From: Ornithinibacillus gellani
GTDB taxonomy: Bacteria; Bacillota; Bacilli; Bacillales; Amphibacillaceae
Assembly (NCBI RefSeq): GCF_003730295.1
Contig: NZ_QTSZ01000017.1
Location: 248,001 to 312,000 of the forward strand
Reading direction: 5' to 3'
DNA length: 64,000 nt
The notes under the pieces are model-generated. The model searched no databases. It was not told the DNA's origin and saw only the letters and a program-made list of their open reading frames with translations. This document shows positions 7,311 to 18,066 of this stretch, piece after piece. The stretch's first letter is position 1. Each line of letters opens with the position of its first letter. The translations under genes were made by a program, and so were the position numbers.

Positions 7311-7331
7311 TGCTCAAATGTAAATTTTGAT

Positions 7332-7363
7332 AAACGGGACCGAAAAAAATAGGTCCCGTTTTA
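7332..7363. terminator. Bidirectional terminator between yktB and yktA
   Basis: AAACGGGACC-GAAAAAAATA-GGTCCCGTTT, a perfect 10-bp stem with A and T on both flanks. Confidence 0.92.
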
Positions 7364-7372
7364 CATGTATAT

Positions 7373-7639
7373 TCACATCGATATATACTGCTGTTCTGTG
7401 TTTCTAGCCTTTTTTATCGTATGGTAGCTTGAATAGCCGGATTCTTGTTCAAATGCATTAAATAGTTGTTTCTCTTCACTTTTTCCTGGTACGATTTCCT
7501 TCAATCGACGATAAGCTTGTAATAAGCTATTGCGTTCCACGCGATTTTCATAAGCTGTTTCAATCAGACTGAAAAAACGAACCATATCAATCACTTCCTG
7601 TTTTGTCCAAGATGCATCTATTGGGTATGAATAATTCAC
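7373..7639 (-). CDS. yktA: YktA family protein (UPF0223)
   Basis: An 88-aa helical protein. MNYSYPIDASWTKQEVIDMV and the C-terminal EQESGYSSYHTIKKA stretch are the UPF0223 hallmarks. The length is typical (about 90 aa). The start ATG at 7639 follows AAAGGTG.. GAGGTG about 7 nt upstream. It is only 9 bp downstream of the nitronate monooxygenase gene, so the two probably form an operon. Function unknown. Confidence 0.9.
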   Translation of the reverse strand: MNYSYPIDASWTKQEVIDMVRFFSLIETAYENRVERNSLLQAYRRLKEIVPGKSEEKQLFNAFEQESGYSSYHTIKKARNTEQQYISM

Positions 7640-7648
7640 AATATCACC

Positions 7649-8608
7649 TCATAAAGACCATTTATTTCGAATTTCTTCTGCTTCACTAATCATGGAATGG
7701 ATAAGATCTTGTACAGAAGGAATATCTTGAATTCCAGCTGCGCCTTGCCCTGCCCAGCCAAAGCCTGAATCTGCATTCCCTTTGTGAATATACTGTTTAT
7801 TTGCATGTCCATCAATATATTCACGTAGTTCTTCAAAGGCTTTCCCCTCTGCCTCCAGCTGAAGTATTTGATCGGTCCAACTATTTCTCAAAGCTCTTGC
7901 GGGTGTACCTAAGGTTTTTTTGATAATGACTGTAGCATGCTCATCTGCATCTAATATAGCTTGTTTATACGTTTCATGGGCATGCACACACTCTTTTGTT
8001 GCAATAAAACGAGTTCCAAGTTCCACTCCTTCTGCACCAAGTGAAAGTGCAGCCATTAGCCCCTTTCCATCGATAATACCACCAGAAGCAACTACTGGAA
8101 TAGATACATGATCAGCGACCTGTGGCGTTAAAACAATCGTACCTGTATCCGCTCTTCCCAAATGTCCGCCACCTTCCTGCCCTACAACCATAACTGCATC
8201 TGCCCCAAGCTTTTCTGCTTTTTCCGCTTGTCTCCTAGCAGCAACTAATACCAGCTTTTTTATTGGATGTTCTTTTACCATATCCAGAACACCCTTTGGA
8301 TTGCCTCCAGTTACAGAAATCGCTGGTACCTTTTCGGCAATTGCAACCTCAACCATTTGCTCATATAGACGACCGTGTTGACCAATCGCAAAATTCACAC
8401 CAAAAGGACGATCCGTCATTTGTTTAACCTTCTGGATTTCTTTCTGAAGTGCTTCCGGATTCGGAAGACTCATCGCTGTTATCTGTCCAAGACCGCCTGC
8501 ATTAGAAACGGCTGCTGCCAAATCAGCATATGCCAAATGGGCTAATCCACCTTGAATAATGGGATAGGTAATATTTAATAAATCTGTAATTCTTGTTTTC
8601 CAATTCAT
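7649..8608 (-). CDS. Nitronate monooxygenase family FMN enzyme
   Basis: A 319-aa TIM-barrel flavoprotein. The N-terminus YPIIQGGLAHLAYADLAAAV, the central GADAVMVVGQEGGGHLGR and VASGGIIDGKGL, plus LGAEGVELGTRF, are the FMN-binding signatures of 2-nitropropane dioxygenase/nitronate monooxygenase and of FabK-type enoyl-ACP reductase II. The GQEGGGHLG motif carries the catalytic His. FabK is a possible alternative, but the adjoining genes are not fatty-acid synthesis genes. Expected to oxidise nitronates such as propionate-3-nitronate in the cytosol. It lies upstream of yktA in the same direction. Confidence 0.85.
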   Translation of the reverse strand: MNWKTRITDLLNITYPIIQGGLAHLAYADLAAAVSNAGGLGQITAMSLPNPEALQKEIQKVKQMTDRPFGVNFAIGQHGRLYEQMVEVAIAEKVPAISVTGGNPKGVLDMVKEHPIKKLVLVAARRQAEKAEKLGADAVMVVGQEGGGHLGRADTGTIVLTPQVADHVSIPVVASGGIIDGKGLMAALSLGAEGVELGTRFIATKECVHAHETYKQAILDADEHATVIIKKTLGTPARALRNSWTDQILQLEAEGKAFEELREYIDGHANKQYIHKGNADSGFGWAGQGAAGIQDIPSVQDLIHSMISEAEEIRNKWSL

Positions 8609-8697
8609 GGCATTACTCCTTATCCGTCATTTCTATCTGTAGTTTACCACGCACTTTTCTATGTGCCCAATAAAGTATGTTACTTCATAAATAGAAT

Positions 8698-8874
8698 AAG
8701 GCTATACGCGATTTTCACGTATAGCCTTGCGTTTCCATTGTATTATTCACAAGAAGGGCAGCGACCATATAATGTTGTTACCTTTTCTTCCTCGTAATGC
8801 TCGATTACTTCCTGACAATCTTGGCATACGATGGTACCCACTATATTCATCTCCTTTTGTCATTTCATTTCTTA
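8698..8874 (-). ncRNA. sr1: SR1-type dual-function small RNA
   Basis: A transcript of about 175 nt can be inferred from a strong promoter (8881-8909) to a terminator hairpin at 8728-8698 (AAGGCTATACG/CGTATAGCCTT). It contains the SR1P reading frame. In B. subtilis SR1 lies near pdhD, encodes a GapA-binding peptide and also acts as a base-pairing RNA on ahrC mRNA. Here it lies 3.8 kb from pdhD. The RNA boundaries are inferred. Confidence 0.7.
8743..8841 (-). CDS. sr1P: SR1P-like peptide (GapA-binding, small RNA encoded)
   Basis: A 32-aa peptide from GTG at 8841: MGTIVCQDCQEVIEHYEEEK followed by VTTLYGRCPSCE. The MGTIVCQDC opening and the EKVT-LYG core are the SR1P family signature (39 aa in B. 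subtilis). GGAG lies 9 nt upstream; the in-frame ATG at 8850 touches it and is less likely. Two CxxC pairs (CQDC, CPSC) suggest metal binding. In B. subtilis SR1P binds the glycolytic GapA and promotes its interaction with RNase J1, whose gene is in this window. It is too short for most gene callers. Confidence 0.85.
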   Translation of the reverse strand: MGTIVCQDCQEVIEHYEEEKVTTLYGRCPSCE

Positions 8875-8880
8875 TTCCTT

Positions 8881-8909
8881 ATTATATGATGACATATTAG
8901 AAGATGCAA
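8881..8909 (-). promoter_or_regulatory. SigA promoter of the SR1-like RNA
   Basis: Minus strand TTGCAT (8909-8904), 17 nt, TATAAT (8886-8881): near-consensus with ideal spacing, about 40 nt before the SR1P start. Confidence 0.8.
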
Positions 8910-8917
8910 GCATTATT

Positions 8918-8928
8918 TGTATAACATT
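8918..8928 (-). promoter_or_regulatory. Candidate CcpN operator
   Basis: Minus strand AATGTTATACA, 8 bp upstream of the -35 box, fits the CcpN motif TRTGHYATAYW at ten of eleven positions. CcpN represses sr1 under glycolytic conditions in B. subtilis. Whether this organism has ccpN cannot be seen here. Confidence 0.45.
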
Positions 8929-8990
8929 ATAACTAAATATATTATACAATATAGCAAATTTACTATATATATTACACAAACTCAATAATA

Positions 8991-9066
8991 AAAGGCCTGA
9001 ATATATATGTACATTATAAATTGGAAAATATGCCAGTTTAATTCATGTACAATATATTCAAGCCTT
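8991..9066 (-). terminator. Long inverted repeat, terminator of the deacetylase gene
   Basis: Arms AAGGCCTGAATATATATGTA.. and ..TACAATATATTCAAGCCTT pair over about 22 bp around a 30-nt loop, 4 bp after the stop codon at 9071. On the minus strand TTTTATTATTG follows. Confidence 0.7.
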
Positions 9067-9070
9067 CATT

Positions 9071-9955
9071 TTATTCATCCAATTTTGTTTCAATCTTTTC
9101 GGGATCCAATATTTCATAGCCTTGATCTCTTAACCCAGTAACAATATCCTCCAACGCTTCTGAAGTCCATGTTCTGTCATGCATTAAAAGATTCGCACCA
9201 TCACCAAGCTGTGGAGCATGAATCATGATATCCGTAATGGCCTCTTTTGTCTGATAATCCTTCTCCCAGTCATAGCCATAAGACCAATTCATTAGAATCA
9301 TATCTTCTTGATCTGCCAATTCTTTGGAATAATCGGTGTTCGCACCATTTGGAGCCCTGAAAAATAACGGCTTCTCGCCAATTATCTCTTCCACTTGTTC
9401 ATTTACAGATATGATTTCCTCTTTTTGTTCCGCATCTGATAAATTTGGTAAAAATCCATGTGTAGCTGTATGGTTACCAATCATAAATCCCATATCATGA
9501 ATTTCTTTCAGTTGTTCTTTCTTCTCTGGTGTCGTTAAAAAATGTCCGTTCACAAAAAAGATTGCTTTCGCGTCAAGCTTCTTTAATGTTTTAGCCATTT
9601 CTAATGCATGTTTGTCTGGTGCATCATCAATTGTAAGTAGGACTACTTTCGCATTTGTATCATCATCCAGAGGTTTAATATACCAGCTATCTGACACATA
9701 ATAGGATGGAGCCTCTCGTTCGGCATCTGAATCTGAATCAGCTGCGTCTTCACCTTCTGGGTCCTCTTGTTCATCTGTTGTACCATCATTTTGTTGCTCA
9801 TCATTCTGTTCGTCATCATCTTTTTCCGGTTGCTCCGTGTTATCCTGTTTATCTCCATTGTCTGGTGCTTGTCCTTGCTCATCTGTAGAAGAACTACATG
9901 CCGTAATAAAAACCAGTAATGCTGTACATAGTATCAATTGTTTCCAAATCTTCAT
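9071..9955 (-). CDS. Polysaccharide deacetylase lipoprotein (NodB domain)
   Basis: A 294-aa secreted lipoprotein. Signal peptide with lipobox ITAC (MKIWKQLILCTALLVFITAC), then an acidic low-complexity spacer of about 60 residues (DNGDKQDNTEQPEKDDDEQN type), then a NodB homology domain: VVLLTIDDAPDKHA (motif 1), GNHTATHGF (metal-binding His pair), FFRAPNGANTDYS, and NWSYGYDWEKDY. Such enzymes remove acetyl groups from peptidoglycan or another surface glycan. The ATG at 9955 is preferred because the ATG two codons upstream overlaps the GGGGG ribosome binding site. A monocistronic gene ending in a long hairpin. Confidence 0.88.
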   Translation of the reverse strand: MKIWKQLILCTALLVFITACSSSTDEQGQAPDNGDKQDNTEQPEKDDDEQNDEQQNDGTTDEQEDPEGEDAADSDSDAEREAPSYYVSDSWYIKPLDDDTNAKVVLLTIDDAPDKHALEMAKTLKKLDAKAIFFVNGHFLTTPEKKEQLKEIHDMGFMIGNHTATHGFLPNLSDAEQKEEIISVNEQVEEIIGEKPLFFRAPNGANTDYSKELADQEDMILMNWSYGYDWEKDYQTKEAITDIMIHAPQLGDGANLLMHDRTWTSEALEDIVTGLRDQGYEILDPEKIETKLDE

Positions 9956-10204
9956 AGTCATCCCCCTGTTGCAAACGAAATAAATTTCTAACTTCCATTA
10001 TAAACACTTATTTTACGAAACAACAAGTGTCTTCTTTGTTCACCTACCATAACTTGGATGACCTGTTTACAAATAAGACAAATAGGGAAACGAAATGAAG
10101 TAACGGTTCTGTAGTATAAGTTTATTTTAATGAGGAAAAATAACAGGAATGCTTTATTTCGCAGATCCGTTCATCATAGGTTTATGTAGGAAAGGAAGCT
10201 GTCT

Positions 10205-11746
10205 ATGAGTAGAATTACAAATGTTTTTTACATCTCTGCAGTAATTGCAATCTTATTTATCATTTGGGGTATTATCCCAGACACCGTTTTACCGTATTGG
10301 AATTTAGATAATATCACGGGAAACATACAAGATTTCCTTGTGGATAACTTTGGTTGGTTCTATTTACTGAGTGCAACAGCATTTCTTGTTTTTGCCATCT
10401 ATTTGATATTTTCCAGATACGGAAATATCAAACTTGGTAAACCCAATGATGAGCCTGAATACAGTTATATCACCTGGTTTGCCATGTTATTTAGTGCAGG
10501 TATGGGGATTGGTCTTGTATTTTGGGGTGTCGCTGAGCCGATTTCTCATTTTCACAATCCACCATTTGGAGACCCTGCTACTGCAGAAACAGCGAAAACT
10601 GCGCTTCAATATAGTTTTTTTCATTGGGGACTTCATCCCTGGGCAATTTATGCCATACTAGCATTGGCATTGGCGTTTTTTAAATTTAGAAAAAAGGCTC
10701 CTGGTCTTATTAGTGCCATCCTCGAGCCATTGCTTGGTGAGCGTGTTCGTGGCCCTTTAGGAACCTTTATTGACTGTATTGCTGTATTTGCTACTGTATT
10801 TGGAGTCGCCACATCCCTCGGGTTTGGGGCCATTCAAATAAGTGGCGGTTTATCTTTTGTTTATGATGTGAAGCAATCATTCCTAATTGAATTAATTATC
10901 ATTGCTGTCGTAACAGTTTTATACTTAACATCAGCGGTGACAGGCTTAAATAAAGGAATTAAATATTTAAGTAATACCAATATCGTATTAGCCGTTTTAT
11001 TAATGCTGTTTCTACTATTTGTAGGTCCTACTATTTTTATAATGAAATTTTTTACAACTACGATTGGAACTTACATTCAAAATCTGCCAAGCATGAGTCT
11101 ACGTATGACCCCTTTCAATGAAGCCAATAGCGATTGGATAAAAAATTGGACGATATTTTATTGGGCATGGTGGATCGCTTGGGCACCATTCGTTGGTACA
11201 TTTATTGCACGGGTATCCCGTGGACGTACCATCAAAGAATTTGTTTCCGGAGTACTTCTTGTCCCAACCCTCTTTGGTGCATTGTGGTTTAGTGTCTTTG
11301 GTGGAACAGCAATTAATTTAGAGTTTTTTAGTGGAGCAAACATCGTTGAATATGTAAATGATTTGGGAGAAGAAACGGCGTTATTTGCAGTACTGGAACA
11401 ATTTCCACTTGGAACCATTATGTCTGTCATTGCGATCTTATTAATCAGTACTTTCTTCATCACCTCAGCTGACTCTGCAACGTTTGTGCTCGGCATGCAG
11501 ACAACTGGCGGCAGTCTTTACCCGGCAAATCGGGTAAAAATTGTTTGGGGCCTCATCCAGTCCGGTGCAGCTGCTGTATTACTTTGGCAGGGTGGTCTGA
11601 ATGCGTTACAAACAGCATCCATCATTATTGCTTTTCCATTTTCATTCATTATGATTATGGTGGTCATATCACTGATGAAAGCATTTAAAGAGGAAGCAAG
11701 GGCCATTGAACTTCGTGATAGTCGTAAAACAAACAGGAGAGGCTAG
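10205..11746 (+). CDS. opuD: BCCT family glycine betaine transporter (OpuD-like)
   Basis: A 513-aa transporter with 12 hydrophobic segments. The BCCT signatures are present: GMGIGLVFWGVAEPISHF in TM3 and FYWAWWIAWAPFVGTFIARV, the tryptophan box that binds the trimethylammonium group. The length equals B. subtilis OpuD (512 aa). It imports glycine betaine or a related osmolyte with Na+, consistent with a salt-adapted lifestyle. AGGAAAGGAAGCTGTCT precedes the ATG. No extended regulatory C-terminal domain is present, only a short basic tail. The terminator stem begins before the stop codon. Confidence 0.92.
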   Translation: MSRITNVFYISAVIAILFIIWGIIPDTVLPYWNLDNITGNIQDFLVDNFGWFYLLSATAFLVFAIYLIFSRYGNIKLGKPNDEPEYSYITWFAMLFSAGMGIGLVFWGVAEPISHFHNPPFGDPATAETAKTALQYSFFHWGLHPWAIYAILALALAFFKFRKKAPGLISAILEPLLGERVRGPLGTFIDCIAVFATVFGVATSLGFGAIQISGGLSFVYDVKQSFLIELIIIAVVTVLYLTSAVTGLNKGIKYLSNTNIVLAVLLMLFLLFVGPTIFIMKFFTTTIGTYIQNLPSMSLRMTPFNEANSDWIKNWTIFYWAWWIAWAPFVGTFIARVSRGRTIKEFVSGVLLVPTLFGALWFSVFGGTAINLEFFSGANIVEYVNDLGEETALFAVLEQFPLGTIMSVIAILLISTFFITSADSATFVLGMQTTGGSLYPANRVKIVWGLIQSGAAAVLLWQGGLNALQTASIIIAFPFSFIMIMVVISLMKAFKEEARAIELRDSRKTNRRG

Positions 11747-11763
11747 TATGCCTCTCCTGTTTT
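11732..11763 (+). terminator. Terminator overlapping the end of opuD
   Basis: AACAGGAGAGGC-TAGTAT-GCCTCTCCTGTT followed by TT. The 12-bp stem includes the TAG stop in its loop. Confidence 0.9.
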
Positions 11764-12093
11764 GATTATTCCTGCGTACAATCATATCTTCTTCACAAGC
11801 ATCCCCACCATTAATCATTATTTCTAACGCATTTCTAGTCATAAAATCCTCCCAATATATTGTCAGACCTTGCTAACATCAGTCTTACCAATTTGGTCTT
11901 TCTTCACAGATGTCGCAGTTCTTTCCGACTAGCTTTTATCTTGCTATGTAACATTGCTACAATTTCATTTGTTATTCGACAGTTTATTATCACTTTCATA
12001 ACACTTCGATAACATAGCGATAAGAGGAATAAATTTTTGTTAGGATACAAAGTAAGGAGAAAAAATATCTTGTAATGAAAAGTGGGTATGTAA
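11764..12093. other. Gene-free interval before the small lipoprotein
   Basis: These 330 bp contain no convincing gene. A reverse-strand ATG at 11842 with GGGAGG upstream opens 57 codons but runs through the opuD terminator and end. I see no riboswitch or repeat. Confidence 0.45.
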
Positions 12094-12510
12094 ATGACTT
12101 TCCATAACAGCATGGCAATGAGCAAATGGATATACTTCCCTATCTTAATGAGCTGTTTTCTTATCTGCACAGCTGCTTGCCAAGAATCGGCTTTAAATAT
12201 AGACGTCATTTCATTTCAATCAGCGGATTACGAGGTTGTTTTCTTATCCCATGGTGATGTGCAAGAAACGAAAGATGAAAAACAAACATACATGGACGCT
12301 TTTTTAGAGCTCAAAGCGCAATACCCGCAGCAGTTAAGTAATATGAAACTCACAAACGAACAACAGGATTTAATTGAACAACATATGAAGTTAGAGAACA
12401 CAACCTACCCTGCATTATTAATTCAGAGAGATGGGGAGACGGTCACGAAGCTGGATGGAAAGCAAACAAAAACGAAGATCATCAATCATTTAGAGTCTAT
12501 TCTACAATAA
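12094..12510 (+). CDS. Putative small lipoprotein, thioredoxin-like C-terminus possible
   Basis: A 138-aa exported protein. The N-terminus MTFHNSMAMSKWIYFPILMS leads into a hydrophobic stretch ending TAAC, a plausible lipobox, so it is probably membrane-tethered. The mature part reads DYEVVFLSHGDVQ, then a long helix and YPALLIQRDGETVTKLDGKQ, then a terminal helix. This beta-alpha order resembles a minimal thioredoxin fold without a CxxC, but the match is only by eye. The ribosome binding site is weak (GTGGG); the start could also be at MAMSK or MSK. It lies alone between opuD and pdhD and shares a terminator with pdhD. Confidence 0.6.
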   Translation: MTFHNSMAMSKWIYFPILMSCFLICTAACQESALNIDVISFQSADYEVVFLSHGDVQETKDEKQTYMDAFLELKAQYPQQLSNMKLTNEQQDLIEQHMKLENTTYPALLIQRDGETVTKLDGKQTKTKIINHLESILQ

Positions 12511-12568
12511 TCCATGACATAATTCTTCAGTTCCGCATTCCCATATACCTAGATATTCTTATCAAAAA

Positions 12569-12620
12569 AACTGTCTGCAGGAGGCGAAATCTAGTTAGAT
12601 TTGCCACATGCAGACAGTTT
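12569..12620. terminator. Bidirectional terminator between lipoprotein gene and pdhD
   Basis: AAACTGTCTGCA and TGCAGACAGTTT arms (12 bp) with an inner GGCGAAATCT/AGATTTGCC stem, flanked by A and T runs. Strong cruciform-like structure. Confidence 0.9.
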
Positions 12621-12629
12621 TTATATACA

Positions 12630-14036
12630 TTACAACATATGGATTGGTGTACCTAAAGCAACTTCGGCACCTTCCATAATGGTTTCTCCTAAAGATGGGT
12701 GTGCGTGAATGGTTAATGCAATGTCTTCAGCGGTCATACCTGCTTCAATTGCCAAGCCAATCTCACCAATCAAGTCACTAGCATTTGGTCCAGCAACTTG
12801 GCCACCGATAATGAGCCCATCTTCTTTTCGTGTAACTAACTTGACAAAACCATCTGTGTTGTCAAGAGAAAGTGCACGACCATTTGCAGCAAATGGGAAT
12901 TTCGCTACTTTTACATCGAATCCAGCGTCTTTCGCCTCTTTTTCAGTATATCCAACAGAAGCAAGCTCAGGATCAGAGAATACAACAGCAGGAATACCGA
13001 TATAATCAATTTCTGCCTTTTCTCCGCTAATTGCTTCAGCAGCTACTTTACCTTCATAAGATGCTTTGTGTGCAAGAGGTGGTCCAGCAACAATATCACC
13101 GATTGCATAGATATTATCCACGCTCGTACGGCATTGCTTGTCGATTTTAATTAAGCCACGTTCATCAACTTCAATACCAACCTGTTCCAAACCAATTTCT
13201 TGGGTGTTTGGACGGCGACCAACTGTTACCAATACATAGTCAGCCTCTACAACTTCTTCTTTACCTTTTGCTTCATAAGTTACTTTTACACCGTCTTTGC
13301 TTTCCTCTACACCTTTAGCAAGTGCTTCTGTAACAATGACTGTGCCTTTTTTCTTCAAGCGTTTTTTCACAAGCTGTGTCATTTGCTTTTCAAAACCGCC
13401 TAGAATATCTTTAGCGCCTTCTAGGATTGTAACTTCTGTTCCGAGGTTTGCATAAGCAGAACCAAGCTCAGTTCCTACATATCCCCCACCAACAACTACA
13501 AGCTTCTTAGGAATTTCCTTCAAGTTCAATGCACCTGTTGAATCTAACACACGATCAGAAAATTTAAAGCTAGGTATTTCAATCGGTGTAGAACCAGTTG
13601 CAATAATACAGTTATTGAAAGTGTACGTTTGGGATTTCTTCTCGTCCATTACTTTTGCAGTATTTTTATCTACAAAGTAAACTTCACCAGCAATAATATC
13701 CACTTTATTACCTTTTAGAAGTCCCTCAACACCTGAAGTTAATTTTTTAACTACACTGCCTTTCCATTCTTGTACCTTGGAAAAGTCAACTTCCACTTTT
13801 TCTGTTTTAATCCCCATATCATCGCTACCATGAGCATGCTCAACACGATGACCTGCTTCAATCAATGCCTTGGAAGGAATACAACCTACGTTTAAGCAGA
13901 CACCACCAAGTGCACCTTTTTCAACAATTGTTACCTTTTGTCCTAGTTGTGCTGCACGAATAGCTGCAACATAACCACCAGGACCTGCCCCTACAACAAG
14001 TGTGTCTAATTCAATTGGGAAATCTCCTACTACCAT
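12630..14036 (-). CDS. pdhD: Dihydrolipoyl dehydrogenase (PDH E3)
   Basis: A 468-aa flavoprotein disulfide reductase. It has the FAD site [13 protein letters not shown], the redox-active pair [12 protein letters not shown], the NAD site [20 protein letters not shown], the second FAD motif [16 protein letters not shown], and the C-terminal HAHPSLGE with the catalytic His-Glu. It reoxidises dihydrolipoamide on the E2 subunit of pyruvate dehydrogenase (and possibly other 2-oxoacid complexes) and reduces NAD+. Last gene of pdhABCD, 5 bp after pdhC, followed by a strong terminator. The ATG at 14036 follows GGAGGCGTAAAAACT. Confidence 0.97.
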   Translation of the reverse strand: MVVGDFPIELDTLVVGAGPGGYVAAIRAAQLGQKVTIVEKGALGGVCLNVGCIPSKALIEAGHRVEHAHGSDDMGIKTEKVEVDFSKVQEWKGSVVKKLTSGVEGLLKGNKVDIIAGEVYFVDKNTAKVMDEKKSQTYTFNNCIIATGSTPIEIPSFKFSDRVLDSTGALNLKEIPKKLVVVGGGYVGTELGSAYANLGTEVTILEGAKDILGGFEKQMTQLVKKRLKKKGTVIVTEALAKGVEESKDGVKVTYEAKGKEEVVEADYVLVTVGRRPNTQEIGLEQVGIEVDERGLIKIDKQCRTSVDNIYAIGDIVAGPPLAHKASYEGKVAAEAISGEKAEIDYIGIPAVVFSDPELASVGYTEKEAKDAGFDVKVAKFPFAANGRALSLDNTDGFVKLVTRKEDGLIIGGQVAGPNASDLIGEIGLAIEAGMTAEDIALTIHAHPSLGETIMEGAEVALGTPIHML

Positions 14037-14041
14037 AGTTT

Positions 14042-15331
14042 TTACGCCTCCATCATAATTAGTTGTGGATCGTTCAATAAACGTTTAATTTGATTTAGAG
14101 CAAGCTGAGCTGTTGCACCGTCAACAATACGATGGTCAAAGCTTAACGACAAAGCAAGCACTGGAGCAACGACGATTTCTCCATCACGTACAATTGGTTT
14201 TTCTGCAATACGACCAATGCCAAGTATTGCTGCTTCTGGATAGTTAATAACTGGTGTAAACCACTGTCCGCCAGCAGAACCAATATTAGTGATTGTGCAA
14301 GATGCGCCCTTCATCTCATCAGGTGTAAGTTTACCATTTCGTGCCTTATCTGCCAATTCATTTATTTCTTTTGAAATAGCAAAGATAGACTTACGGTCAG
14401 CTTGTTTTACAACTGGAACAAGTAGGCCCTTGTCCGTATCAGCTGCAATACCAATATTATAATAATGTTTTTGAACAATTTCTTCTGTTTGATCATCGAC
14501 AGAAGCATTTAGAATTGGATATTGCTTCAATGCAGACACAAGTGCTTTCACTACATATGGCAAGAAGGTTAGCTTGATATCTTGCGCAGCTGCAACTTCT
14601 TTAAATTTCTTACGATGTGCAACCAATTCTGATACGTCTATATCATCCATCAACGTTACGTGTGGAGCTTTTGTTTTGGAATTAACCATTGCATTAGCAA
14701 TTGCTTTACGAATACCGCTCATTTTCTCACGGGTTTCTGCGTATTCACCAGCAGGTACAACTGTTTCTTTAGCTGTATCTTGTTCTTTGGCACTACCTGT
14801 AGTTTCTTCCGCAGCTGGCGCTTGATCACCGCTAAGGAACTTATCGATATCTTCCTTCACAACACGGCCATGCTTTCCAGATCCGGTTACTTGATGAATA
14901 TCTACATCATTTTCACGTGCATACTTACGAACGGAAGGCATAGCAATAACACGTTCATTTTCATCATGGGTCTCTTCTTTTTTATCTTGTTCAGAAGCAG
15001 CTTGTTCTTTAGCAGGCTTTTTGTCTTCTGTAGAAGCTTTTTCCTCTACCTGTTCTTCTGCTTCTTCCTCGTCGTCATCTTCGGATTCATAGCCTTCTGC
15101 ATCAAAGGAGATTAATTTATCACCAACAACTGCAACGGTTCCTTCTTCTACAAAGATTTTTTCTACTTTTCCTTCTACTGGAGAAGGAATTTCAACAACG
15201 GCTTTATCATTTTGAACTTCACATAATACATCGTCTTCTTTTACCTCTTGGCCTTCTTCCACAAACCATTTAACAATTTCACCTTCGTGGATTCCTTCAC
15301 CAATATCTGGAAGTTTAAATACAAATGCCAT
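14042..15331 (-). CDS. pdhC: Dihydrolipoamide acetyltransferase (PDH E2)
   Basis: A 429-aa subunit from ATG at 15331, set by AGGAGGTCGTTAAGA. Order: one lipoyl domain (about 1-80, lysine in [10 protein letters not shown]), an acidic Glu/Lys/Ala linker, the peripheral subunit-binding domain ([20 protein letters not shown]), a second Ala/Glu linker, and the catalytic domain ending with [19 protein letters not shown], where His and Asp are catalytic. It moves the acetyl group from lipoamide to CoA and forms the core of the complex. Operon position between pdhB and pdhD is standard. Confidence 0.97.
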   Translation of the reverse strand: MAFVFKLPDIGEGIHEGEIVKWFVEEGQEVKEDDVLCEVQNDKAVVEIPSPVEGKVEKIFVEEGTVAVVGDKLISFDAEGYESEDDDEEEAEEQVEEKASTEDKKPAKEQAASEQDKKEETHDENERVIAMPSVRKYARENDVDIHQVTGSGKHGRVVKEDIDKFLSGDQAPAAEETTGSAKEQDTAKETVVPAGEYAETREKMSGIRKAIANAMVNSKTKAPHVTLMDDIDVSELVAHRKKFKEVAAAQDIKLTFLPYVVKALVSALKQYPILNASVDDQTEEIVQKHYYNIGIAADTDKGLLVPVVKQADRKSIFAISKEINELADKARNGKLTPDEMKGASCTITNIGSAGGQWFTPVINYPEAAILGIGRIAEKPIVRDGEIVVAPVLALSLSFDHRIVDGATAQLALNQIKRLLNDPQLIMMEA

Positions 15332-15358
15332 TCTTAACGACCTCCTGTCTAGCAAATT

Positions 15359-16336
15359 TTAGTAGTCCATAGCTTGTTTTACTTTATCAATAACATCTTT
15401 ATGATTTGGCAACCAAACACTCTCTGCAGCAGCAAAAGCATATACAGTATCTGGTGCAGTAACGCGGAATACTGGTGCTTCTAAGTGTAAAATAGCTCGT
15501 TCTTGAATTTCAGAAACTACTTGTGCAGCAATACCAGCTTGACGTTGTGCTTCTTGTACTACGACAGCACGATTGGTTTTCTTAACAGATTCAATGATTG
15601 TTTCAATATCCAAAGGTGAAATCGTCATTAAATCAATAACTTCTGCATCAATGCCATCTTTTTCAAGCTCTTCTGCAGCCTTTAGGCAAGTGTGCACCAT
15701 TGCACCGTAAGCAATTAATGTAATGTCTTTACCTTCCCGCTTTACATCTGCTTTTCCAAGCTCAATGGTATATTCTTCTTCAGGTACTTCACCACGGAAA
15801 GAACGATAAAGCTTCATATGCTCTAAGTAGATAACTGGATCATTATCTCGAATAGCAGAGATGAGCAATCCTTTTGCATCATATGGTGTAGATGGAATAA
15901 CTACCTTTAGACCTGGTTGCTGTGCCATCAAACCTTCCAAAGAGTCAGCGTGCAATTCAGGTGTTGCAACGCCGCCGCCAAATGGAGAACGCACTGTGAT
16001 TGCTGAAGAATGATGTCCACCATGACGATAGCGCATACGAGCCATTTGACCACTAATAGAGTCAATTACCTCATATACAAAACCAAAGAATTGGATTTCT
16101 GGAACAGGTCGATAGCCTTGAAGTGCAAGACCAATGGAAAGTCCACCAATTCCTGATTCAGCTAGTGGTGTATCAAATACGCGCTCTTCACCGAATTCTT
16201 TTTGTAGTCCTTCTGTTGCGCGGAACACACCACCGTTTTTACCTACGTCTTCACCAAACACAAGTACATTATCATCGTTTTTCAATTCTGTCCGTAATGC
16301 GTCTGTAATTGCTTGAATCATTGTCATTTGAGCCAT
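15359..16336 (-). CDS. pdhB: Pyruvate dehydrogenase E1 beta subunit
   Basis: A 325-aa protein starting [20 protein letters not shown], with [18 protein letters not shown], the [18 protein letters not shown] segment and [20 protein letters not shown], all typical of the transketolase-like E1 beta chain. With PdhA it decarboxylates pyruvate using thiamine diphosphate and passes the hydroxyethyl group to lipoamide. Only 3 bp separate it from pdhA, so the two subunits are made from one mRNA. The length equals that of B. subtilis PdhB (325 aa). Confidence 0.97.
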   Translation of the reverse strand: MAQMTMIQAITDALRTELKNDDNVLVFGEDVGKNGGVFRATEGLQKEFGEERVFDTPLAESGIGGLSIGLALQGYRPVPEIQFFGFVYEVIDSISGQMARMRYRHGGHHSSAITVRSPFGGGVATPELHADSLEGLMAQQPGLKVVIPSTPYDAKGLLISAIRDNDPVIYLEHMKLYRSFRGEVPEEEYTIELGKADVKREGKDITLIAYGAMVHTCLKAAEELEKDGIDAEVIDLMTISPLDIETIIESVKKTNRAVVVQEAQRQAGIAAQVVSEIQERAILHLEAPVFRVTAPDTVYAFAAAESVWLPNHKDVIDKVKQAMDY

Positions 16337-16339
16337 GAT

Positions 16340-17938
<1,599 letters not shown>

Positions 17939-18028
17939 ACGGACAATATACGATGGAGGTATGTAGCAATTGCAGTTTCCTTATCCAAGGAAACAGTCGA
18001 TCTACTACGACTCCATTATATTGTCCGT
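17939..18028 (-). terminator. Long branched hairpin, terminator of ykyA
   Basis: Outer arms ACGGACAATATA and TATATTGTCCGT pair perfectly, continue as GATGGAG/CTCCAT, and enclose a second hairpin GTTTCCTTATCCAAGGAAAC. A and T runs flank both ends, so it can terminate ykyA, whose stop is 39 bp away. Confidence 0.8.
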
Positions 18029-18066
18029 TTTTCATATGAAACAACAGCATGCTTTACGCTGGATAC

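Noticed and set aside
11669-11842. 57-codon minus-strand frame with GGGAGG upstream of its ATG (11842)
   Set aside because: It runs through the opuD terminator and antisense to the opuD coding end; no recognisable family and poor coding character.
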